From Podospora pseudoanserina (lineage: Eukaryota; Ascomycota; Sordariomycetes; Sordariales; Podosporaceae): a stretch of DNA of 64,000 bases. The stretch's first letter is position 1; every line of letters begins with the position of its first letter. The notes beneath the pieces were generated by a model that did no database searches, had not been told where the DNA came from, and saw nothing but the letters and a program-made list of their open reading frames with translations. The stretch lies in NCBI RefSeq assembly GCF_035222485.1, contig NC_085925.1, positions 558,001 to 622,000 on the forward strand. The letters run 5' to 3'. Positions 12,777-21,295 of this stretch are shown one piece after another. The position numbers and the translations under genes were made by a program.

Positions 12777-13508
12777 TCTGTTTTTTTTCTTTTTCTTTTC
12801 TTTTCGATCCACTCCGAGGTGAGAAGGACAGGTGGTGGTGGTTGTTTTAATATTTTATCTTTTTGGAGTTTTTCTTTTCTCTTTCGAGGGCGGGCTGGCT
12901 GTAACTGTACCAGGAGATGATGAGGCTGTGACGGTGTTTTTGGGATTGGGTAACTTGGAAAAGGGAATGAATGATCAACAGCAAAGAGGAGACTGTAATG
13001 ATGTTTATGAATGGGGTCTGTTTGTTTACACTACAACGGTGTATGTTAGCATTGGCTTTTGGGCGGGTTAAGGGGTTGTTTGGTGTTGTATGGCTGAGGA
13101 TTGGGGGTTGGTGTTGGTTGGTGTTGATATCATCATGATTATGACTGGTTTTGTGGTTTTATGCATTTCTGGAACTGTTGTGGTGATTCCTGCCTCCGGA
13201 CACCTGTCTCCAGGTCCTCTCTCTGGGGAGATGTCTCCCGTGTTCATGCCTCGAGGAACAGGAGTTTCCCACGGGGACAGCAGGCAAACATGAAGTACAC
13301 TTGCCATTTTTGTCCCGACATTCCATGATTCTTTCCGTCTTCATGCTCAACATGTTCCCCGCTTGATCAAGGTATTTAACAATGGGTCATCATCGTTTAC
13401 AGAATCTTTTCCCTCAATCTTCCTATCCGCCGTGAACAGCGACCGCATTGCACCCATTCCCATTAACTGTCCCCATTTCTACGTTTATTGGCATCTTTTC
13501 TTGTCAAG
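12777..13508. other. Convergent 3' region between the Cdc11-like gene and the vWA pseudogene
   Basis: About 730 bases. It starts with a pyrimidine tract (TTTTTTTTCTTTTTC) straight after the stop codon of the scaffold gene. It is T/G-rich on this strand, with no recognised open frame and no RNA gene. A weak self-complementary stretch at 13196-13240 (CACCTGTCTCCAGG..) is too imperfect to call. Confidence 0.5.
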
Positions 13509-14697
13509 TTAACCCCATCCGTACAATTCCTTCGTCTTCGCTCGGTCAAGCTTTCTGTTGACAGAGCCCCTGAGGGTCTTTAGGATTCCCACAGCGGTCA
13601 ACTTCTTAGCCCCAAAAAGCCAGCTACGCCTGTCGAAAGAAATCGCATCGACCATATCCCTAACACCATTTAGTCCGTCGTCCAGGTCTCTCAGTGCTCT
13701 CCTGGCATGCCTGTCTGACCCCACTTGAAAGAACTGAATCCCCAGCTGGTGAGGAGGGGCATCGATTCGGTCTAACCGGCTGGCAAGGTTTCTGATGATT
13801 CCCTTAGGGTCGGGGCCCTCATTTGGACAGCCGTGGGTAACAACGATCAAGTTGAGTGGCTTGACCCCCGGGTCGCCGGAAAATGGCGAGGAGTTGTACA
13901 AGGCTTCTAGATGTTGAACATAAGGCTTGAGAATGTCACTGATGCGAGCGCCGGTAAGGAGTGCCAAACTGGGGCTGAATCTCGGTATTGAAAATCTCTA
14001 GGATTCGATTGCCATCCTTGATACCACGGTAGTCTTCGGGCCGACAACCCCAATGCTTTCTACGATCCCAATGCTTTCCACGATCCCAATGCATTACACT
14101 CAGAAAGTAAAGGTCTACACCACCGGAATCATAAGCTGTGCAGATCGGTGCGAGTTCCTTGAGGACATTGCGGGCTTCTTTCTCGCGTGAGCCCATCATA
14201 GAACCGGAGTCGTCGTTGAGAAAGGCCGTGTTGAAACATGCCAGGAAGGCATACGGGTCCTCGGTGCTGGAAGGCCCAGCTTTCTCTTTGCCGTTTGGCT
14301 TTTCACTCTCGCGATGCTTCTCCTTGTTGTACCACTTCTCCCTGTCGTGGTGTTTCTCCCTCTCGCGGTGCTTATCCTACTCGTGGTGCTTCTCTCTACC
14401 GTGCTCCTTCTCTCTGCCGTAGTACTACTCCCTGCGCTTTCCCATACTGGCGGGCTTTCTCCTACCGTTGGGCTCCTCTCGTTTGCCGAAAATGTAGCGT
14501 TCGTGAACGAAACTTGGGCCTTGGCCTCCTCTGAGTAAGTTTCGGTCAAAATTTGTGCGAGTTTGTGTGGTTCGCACTGGTGCTTGACGCGGTCGAAGGG
14601 ACACAATAAGCCTTGAAAATACCAGCAAATACCCATGGTATGTACACCTGACCGCTGTGCGGTCACATTTCCGAACGACACACGACCCAACCGGCAA
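13509..14697 (-). pseudogene. von Willebrand A domain protein, decayed gene
   Basis: On the minus strand the pieces spell a fungal vWA-domain protein of unknown role. They are a basic/acidic low-complexity segment (REKHH, KHRERE), then EDPYAFLACFNTAF, the metal-site motif DDSGSM (DxSxS), KELAPICTAYDSGGVDLYFL, then GTP/TGARISDILKPY, LNLIVVTHGCPNEG and the C-terminal FGAKKLTAVGILKTL. The frame is interrupted three times. There are TAG codons at 14427-14425 and 14379-14377, each in a repetitive charged stretch where Gln would be usual. One extra T near 13963, between GTP and TGAR, shifts the frame; dropping it gives the normal GTPTG motif. An 18-base tandem duplication encodes HWDRGK/HWDRRK at about 14047-14092. 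The family is common and often multicopy in Sordariomycetes. The single-base shift could be an assembly error, but the two stops make real decay more likely. The 5' end is uncertain. Confidence 0.72.
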
Positions 14698-15858
14698 GGC
14701 TCCAAACCACTACACCATGGCCGGGCAGCTGACGGAAAATGGCCCGAGCATGACCCTGACCGGTGGACAGGAAAGTTGCGATGAACCAGCAGGTGTCTTT
14801 GCCTCCCGAGTCCGCCAGTTGTTACGCGTCGAACCCATCAGTTGTCCTCCTGCCTTGCTGGTTTCGAGTTAGCTACCTCCCATTGGGATGAGAGAATAGA
14901 AATGAGCCGGTCAACCCGTGGCACTTACGTGGAGCTCTCCAATTGCCACAACGGCGAACATGATCCGCTTGGAATCTTGCAAAAGACTACACATCGACGG
15001 AATTAAACCCCATAAAAGGGTCCACCGAGGATAGGAGCCCTGGCCTGCTTAAACTGCTCACCTGCTTCCATGAAACATGCTCATCCCCCTCCGTTGTAAA
15101 GCGGTGGTGAGGGTGTGGCTAGAAAAACTGTGCCTGTGGCTCGTTACCGTCAGTACGCCATCAGCAGAGCCTCGTTGCCATTCCAGTCACCCGATGGCAC
15201 ACTGACGAACCTTATTTTCACAACCATCTTCTCCATGCTATTCGTGGTCGAATACAACAATCAAGAAGCGACACTATCGCATTCGTCATGGGTTGCTGTT
15301 GCTGGTGAAGAGGAGACCATCACTAGACAGAAAATGTGGCGATGATGTCATTGGTTTTGTCAACATTGACTGGAGACTCGAGAGCTGTTGGATCGAGCAT
15401 GAAGGAGACACAATTCACAGAGAAATCAGAACCAAATTAAGAATATTTCGTAAATTCCCACCCATATCACTATCTATCTATTACATGGGTAGCCTCATTA
15501 AACCCTTCAGATGCATGCCATGCGTAAAATCACTAATGTCGACCCGTCGTGGGGGTATCATATCCGCAAATAAACGTCCCAAATCCTACAATATGTACAA
15601 GAGAATCAATGTCCAGCAAGCAAAAAACAGCACCTGCCGAACCACCACCGTCAACACCACACCAAATGAGAGAAGAAGAAAAAATCAGCCATCAAGACCC
15701 AGTGAGGACTGGGGCTCTTGTCTAACTACCCATGAGCTCCATTCGCAACCAAGCCGGCCACCAGTCATTAAGATTGGGATATCGTGTCTCGTATCTTCCT
15801 TTTTGGTCCTCCATGTCGTTGTCGATCAAAGAAAAAACGTCGTTGATGGTGCAACAAC
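14698..15858. other. Intergenic region, CFEM gene 3' side
   Basis: About 1.16 kb between the 5' end of the decayed vWA gene and the 3' end of the CFEM gene. The part nearest the CFEM stop (15490-15858) is A-rich on this strand and probably its 3' UTR. Small open frames (15115-15345, 15293-15862) show no domain, signal peptide or splice pattern. Nothing else seen. Confidence 0.45.
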
Positions 15859-16701
15859 TTAGAGAAGAGCGGCAGCGATACCAGCGGCGGCAAGGAAGCC
15901 GAGGGCGGGAGGAGCAGTGACTTGAGCACCCCAGGCGCTACTGGTGCTGGTGCTAGCATCGGAAGACTGAGTGGCCTCGTCAGCCTGGCTACTAAGAGCG
16001 CTGCTGAGGGCAGAGCCAGTGAGGCTGGTGGTGAGGGTGGTCTGGCCAACGGTGGAGGTGAAGGTAGTGGAGTCCTCGGTGACGGTGGTGAGCAGATCGG
16101 TGGTGAGGGTGGTCTCGGGAACCGAGGTAGCACCGGGAACATTAGAGATGCCCAGAATGGTAGTGGTGCCAGTGGCAGTAGCCTCGACGCCATCAGAGGT
16201 CAGGGTCGAAGTCCAAGTCTGGGTCGAGACGGGAGTGGGAGTGGCATCATCACTGGACTCGGTGGTAGTGGCGCTCTCAGAGCCCTGGGTGGTGGTGGCG
16301 GAGGCATCAGCCGAGGTAGTAGGGACATTCGAGACGGTAGGGGGGATGGCGGTAGGAGCATTGACAGAGCTGCAATAGGCGACGCCGTAATCCTTGACAA
16401 CTTGGGCAACAGCCGAGTTACCGCAAGCCTGGTCGGCGCAGTCGTTGATGCCCCAGCGGAAGTTGGCGGCTCCGCAGAGGCACGCAGCATCACCGGCAGC
16501 GCAGTTGGAGAACTCGCTACCAGCCTTGCCTTGCATGTTGCTGATACAGGTTTTCTGTACATGGTGGTTAGTGGCGTGACGACATCGAGTGCTGGGACAA
16601 AGAACACTTACACCGCATTCGGGGAAGCCTTCAGGCCACTGGTTCTGGGCCACAACGGAGGCAGCGCCGAAAGCAAGGACGAAAGTAGCGATGGACTTCA
16701 T
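15859..16701 (-). CDS. CFEM-domain GPI-anchored cell surface protein
   Basis: Two exons, 16701-16612 and 16554-15859, with a 57-bp intron that is in frame and free of stops; the spliced product is 261 residues. The first 19 residues are a signal peptide (MKSIATFVLAFGAASVVAQ). Next comes one CFEM domain with all eight cysteines: PEC, KTC, SNC, AACLC, NDC, QAC and AYC. The aspartate in AAGDAACLCG is in the place of the axial heme ligand known from Candida CFEM proteins. A Ser/Thr-rich linker of about 130 residues follows, and then a C-terminal hydrophobic tail (LGFLAAAGIAAALL) that fits a GPI anchor signal. Family roles include heme or iron capture, adhesion and wall stability; which applies here cannot be read from sequence. 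Splicing removes two extra cysteines that the intron would add beside the domain. Confidence 0.93.
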   Translation of the reverse strand: MKSIATFVLAFGAASVVAQNQWPEGFPECGVSVLCPSTRCRHATNHHVQKTCISNMQGKAGSEFSNCAAGDAACLCGAANFRWGINDCADQACGNSAVAQVVKDYGVAYCSSVNAPTAIPPTVSNVPTTSADASATTTQGSESATTTESSDDATPTPVSTQTWTSTLTSDGVEATATGTTTILGISNVPGATSVPETTLTTDLLTTVTEDSTTFTSTVGQTTLTTSLTGSALSSALSSQADEATQSSDASTSTSSAWGAQVTAPPALGFLAAAGIAAALL

Positions 16702-19190
16702 TTTGGCGATGTGGGTGGGGATGTGATCCTAGGAATACTGCAGACGAAGAAGAGTCAAGTCAGAATTGGGATTCCAAGTGAAGGTGAGAGAAGGGGGTAA
16801 GGTACTGACAATGTAGGATGATGCTTAAGGGGTGGTTGGCTAGGAGAGTCGCAAAAAAAGTCGATGCTCTGTAAGATTGTTGTTGTTGTTGTTGAGGGAA
16901 AAGGTCGAGGAGAGAGAAGAGAGGACGAAGAGTCGTGGTTTTGAAGGGCAGACCAGGACAGGTGGGACTTGTACGAGCTTGGAAGTTGGAAGCAGACGGA
17001 AGGTGAGTGGTGCGTCAGGCGGCAGGACTTATATTGTTGCAAGGCAGGAGCCCTCCAGGCCAGGTGCCCTTGCAGAGCAACCTGGAACCGTCCCGTCGGT
17101 CGTCCTCCGTCACTCGGGAAAGTACCCAAGCCCACACACCTCACCAGCCCTCAAATTTACCAGGGTTTGTCTTCTCCACGGCACTTGCTTAGTCTCTGGG
17201 ATGGAACCACCAGCCATCGCCAATCTGTGTCATGACGGGATTGGGGCTCTTGCCTGCCACATCACGGCCCGATATGCAAGAGAAGGACGCATCCCACATG
17301 GCTACACACACCGCGGCCACCCTGCCCTCTCACGAACCAATCTGTTTGCCCCATGATGCCTCAGGTGCCCGCTGGTGTTTCCTTCTCTCACTCTCTCTGA
17401 TATGAAGTTATTAGGAAGACTCCGCCGAATTATGCACAGTCACCATAGTCTGGCATTAGTTCTTTTTTCATAACCACGATAGCCCAGAGTCGAGACCCTC
17501 CACGGGTTCCCCGTTGCTGAGGAATTTTGTTTTGGTTATCTCGCTTTTGTTTCCTTGGGATAGGAAAACCTTGAAGACGAGGTTCATCCAGATCGCGGCC
17601 GTGGCTGCACGTGTGGGCAGGCAAGGTCGCTGGCAGCTTCCTATTGGCCAATCAGGCGATGCAGTCGAGCTAGGAGCAGGGATGACCCCCCTGTCCATCT
17701 GCATCCCGACCCCAGAGCAGCTGGGAAAGAGCTGCGATAGCGTGGAGGGGATCGGGGCGGGAAGCTGGAAATCAAGGTGGAGGGTCGCAGCCAAGCTCCC
17801 AAGCACAGGGCAGCCAGCAGACAGACAGACGATGTCATCGACCTTGTTTATTATTATTTTTGTTCCTGTTTTGTCTTTTATGCACTTGTTCCTGGATTTA
17901 TGCATCGAATCTTCCATAGTGCCTGCCACTACCTTATGCCTCCCCTCCTCTCGCCTCTGTCACAAGCCTACTCCATCCCCATTTTTTGCAAGGTCGACCG
18001 ACGGCCAACCCTCAGCAGTCTCTGTCATGATGTTGAAGAAAAAGTGAGGTTGGGCGGTGGACACACCGATCTCCTCTCCACCTCCACCCGACTTGTCGCT
18101 GGCCCGCGGCTCACCGATAGGCGAATGCCTTCACCCCTGTCTTTTTCTTTTCCTCTGGCCTGCCCAGCCTTGGCTTTCGACGTCAGCTTGCAGAGCCTGC
18201 ATCACTCCCTCTCCCGATCTTTTCTTCCTCGCCGATGATTCGTAGCCCCCAATCAACCACCAAACAAAAACAAGCTTTGTTCTGTAATTGGGGGGCGTTC
18301 TGTTGTTTTCTTTTTTTCTCTCTTCTATCGCCAACCCCGCCATATTCTGTCATTGGTTGGCTGGAAGGTGAACAACCCAAGACGCCCAAAAAATCTTGGC
18401 AACGCAACGATTCTTGGTGCATGTTCCATTCGTCTACCACTTTGACATCTTGTTTCACTCCTTTCCGTGGTCTTGGATGGGGTGGGAATGAGGTAATCAG
18501 GATTATCACCAGTTGCCGGTTTTCCGCAGCGTCATGATCAGGACATCAGGATGAAGGAGAGAGTAAAGGTTGGGAAAGGAAAGCCTCTCCCTCGCCCTCT
18601 CTCTCCCGGGAACCATTGTTGTCAACGCAGTGCCGAAAACTGAGACATGCATACTCCTCTCAGACCTGGTTGGGGCGACACACACGGCAGAGAGAGAAAC
18701 AAGCTGGGGAAGAAAAGGGTTACGTCTCATCTCACAATCAGGCAAGAAGCTGAGGAACAGACAGACACACGTGGTAGGTTTGACATGTATACACTGTCCA
18801 ACATCTCTTTTCATTTCCAACCTGGGACACATCGAACCACAACGCGAGAGCCATTTTCATATTAAGGAGTGAGGTTTGCCCAACCAGTTAGTCCTCTTCC
18901 ATGCTCCATCTGTTCTAGACAAATTCTTTTGCATTTTGGATCACACCCACCTGCAGGTTGCAATATCCCTTTCTTGCACAGATCTCGCCTGGGTGTGGTG
19001 TGCTGTACCTGAAAGCGCAACGCCTATCTGTGCCTGAAGGAGATGAGATGATAGACTAGTAGCACAGACGGTAGCTAGTGTATGGATAAGGTGATGACCC
19101 TACTTTTGGACCTGCAGTCTTTTTTTTTCTTTCTGCACCTGCATGATAGCTAGGTACACTAATATAGTGTTAAAAGGTGGTTGGGGGGAG
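16702..19190. other. Gene-poor region upstream of the CFEM gene
   Basis: About 2.5 kb. The first few hundred bases next to 16701 are the CFEM promoter and leader (on the minus strand a CAACAACAACAACAA run near 16875). The rest has many overlapping short open frames on both strands, all lacking domains, and pyrimidine-rich tracts near 18300-18320 and 18590-18610. I see no gene here. Confidence 0.5.
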
Positions 19191-19198
19191 CCTGGCTA

Positions 19199-19764
19199 GG
19201 GATCACAGCGTAGTCTCCTGTTGGTCACCGGCCTAACCTATTTTAGCATTTTGGTCAAAAAACATCAAAAAACACAGCTGGCAGCTCACAGACACAACCA
19301 CAGACATTGCAAGACCAAAACCTGGTCAAATCGAAGCAAAATAGGTGCAAAATGAAGGCCAGAAGCCTGGTAATTTACTGTAAGCAATGCTTTTGTATGC
19401 ATTGCGGCTGAAGAAAATGTTGAAGTGTGCAGGCGGTTTTGCGTGGGCGAGGTTGCAACTCAGACGGCACCACCACCCACACCACCCAGTTCAAACCACC
19501 AGCCAATTCAACAGCCAATTCAATGGCCACTAGTCTTGAAATCTTTGTCCACTGCGCAGGCCGGGCCGGGTGGAAGCAGTGGTGGTTGTGGGTGGTTGTA
19601 GGTGATTGACTGCTGCGGTGGGGGGTGGTTTGAAATAGTCGTCAGATGGTTCTGCACGAAAATGCGGTTGATTTTGCTGTGTTTTGACCGTTTTCCGATG
19701 TTGGTAGGATCTTTTACTTGATGCGGCTAGGCCCGTGACCAACAGGAGACTACGCCGTGATCCC
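19199..19764. mobile_element. Non-autonomous DNA element (MITE-like) with about 40-bp terminal inverted repeats
   Basis: The left end (19199-19238) begins GGGATCACAGCGTAGTCTCC. The reverse complement of the right end (19725-19764) begins GGGATCACGGCGTAGTCTCC. The two arms match at 37 of 40 bases, including an exact stretch across GTAGTCTCCTGTTGGTCAC. Each end abuts a TA dinucleotide (19197-19198 and 19765-19766), which fits a TA target-site duplication as made by Tc1/mariner and Fot1/pogo transposases. The 566-bp body has no transposase frame; inner parts share short GGTCAAA..GCAAAAT motifs near both ends. It is therefore a MITE moved by an enzyme from elsewhere. The arms are well preserved, which argues against great age or heavy repeat-induced mutation. 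Family assignment is inference. Confidence 0.8.
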
Positions 19765-19772
19765 TAGGCCGG

Positions 19773-20957
19773 GCTCGGTTTGGAGGGGTTGGGGGGGTAT
19801 CCCCGATATGGAGTTGCTTCACGATTATTTTGCACGATCATGGGGTGAATTTGGTTTTGATGCGCCGCTACTACTGCTGGCATGGAGTGCTGGCAGATTG
19901 ATATGAGTGCTTCTTCTGGATGGAGACCGAGTGTGGCGGTCAATAAGCTATACTGATACTAGAGAGCGGTGAGGTTAGAAGGGAGACATCACGTTCTTGT
20001 CACCCGATTTTTGTCTTTGGTGATGGGATCCGACTGAAAGGACGATTAGAACCCCGCGATGAACATTTGCGGGGTGTTGCTGCGGTGATGATCTTTCCCT
20101 CTGTCACGATATATGTATGCATGTGCTGCAGTGTCGCAGCTTCTTCATCAGGTGAGCCAAAAGGTCTAACTCAGGTCAGGTCAGGTTAGACATTGACCGA
20201 CTGTTGACCGACGCAGTGAGCTGCAACAACCACAGCATATCAATCTGTGCAGCAGCAGCAATGCATATATTCATACCCACCATCATCCACCACCACCACC
20301 ACCTTTTGGCTCCCTCATTCGTAATTTGCCCCTTCTGTACCACCACCACCACCGTTGAGACACAAATTTCATCCCAAGTGACCACAACTCCCAGAGTAAT
20401 CTCCTCGTGTTTAGACCGTAGCACTAGTACAGAAGAGTGTCGGTCCTCCGGGCGGCTACAACCCTCACACACCCATTGTGTTCACAGAATTTGATTCATC
20501 CAGCCTGAAATGAGTGGCAAAGCGGAAGAGTCTGCCGACAATGACACGAAGAAAAAGAGAGATATAATTGGACTGGTTGCTCAACCCGTCCAATAAGACA
20601 GATTCGATGGAATCTCCCAAGTTTCTTAATCACCTACCCGTGAACAAAGTGTAACCCGGAACTCGGAAACCCAGATATGATGATGCGGATGTCAACGGCG
20701 CGTAAAAAGGGGCATTCGTCAATCATGAAGCAATGCAAGAAAAAGTGATGATGCAGCACCCACTATACATTTATCCAGGCATACTCCGTACTACTATCAA
20801 AACCCCTCTCTCCTCTTGATTGTTCCCTCAGCGCTGTAAGTGTATGTGTAATATTTGTTGTGTTGTGCCTGGGTATAGATGGTGTGTGCAACGCTCCGTT
20901 ATCCCATGCAATAAAAAAAGAAAAAAGCAAATAACAGGACGGGCGAAGCCAACCGCG
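19773..20957. other. Gene-poor region between the MITE and the CA repeat
   Basis: About 1.2 kb with no recognised gene. It holds a short tandem CAGGTCAGGTCAGGT near 20173-20187 and CCACCACCACC runs near 20288-20300 and 20341-20352. These are simple repeats without further structure. Confidence 0.45.
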
Positions 20958-20972
20958 CACACACACACACAC

Positions 20973-21009
<37 letters not shown>
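20958..21009 (+). repeat. (CA)n microsatellite
   Basis: About 25 CA units with one interruption (CGC near 20976-20978). It lies about 290 bases past the stop codon of the ribonucleotide reductase gene, so it would read as TG in that strand if the transcript reaches this far. Likely length-variable. Confidence 0.95.
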
Positions 21010-21010
<1 letters not shown>

Positions 21011-21295
21011 CATCACTTTTGCCCCGCACTCTTTACTATCCTTTGTGTAAACCAGGTACAACAAAAAGACATGATACAAAACAAAAAAACCAAACCAGGG
21101 AAAAAAGCTCCCAAATATTACAATCCTTCATCCCTCATATGACCGGTCCATGTACGCCCCCAACCTCCCGTTTCTGTGCAATTCATCTACTCTGTCCGTC
21201 GTCACACTGCATTCCCGCCATGCTTGCTTTGCTCTCGCTCATGTATACACACATAATCTCAACCTCGCTGAGAAGAAAAGAAAAGAAGAAAATGA

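Noticed and set aside
12087-12812. Proline-rich 241-residue frame antisense to the end of the Cdc11-like gene
   Set aside because: Its Pro/Leu richness is the complement of GGG/GAG-rich codons on the plus strand; no independent signals.
13196-13240. Possible hairpin terminator or inverted repeat (CACCTGTCTCCAGG..GGAGATGTCTCC)
   Set aside because: Pairing is short and broken by mismatches; nothing at its borders suggests an element.
17468-18238. Overlapping open frames on both strands in the CFEM upstream region
   Set aside because: No conserved motif, no consistent codon pattern, no plausible introns; typical of random open frames in non-coding DNA with moderate GC.
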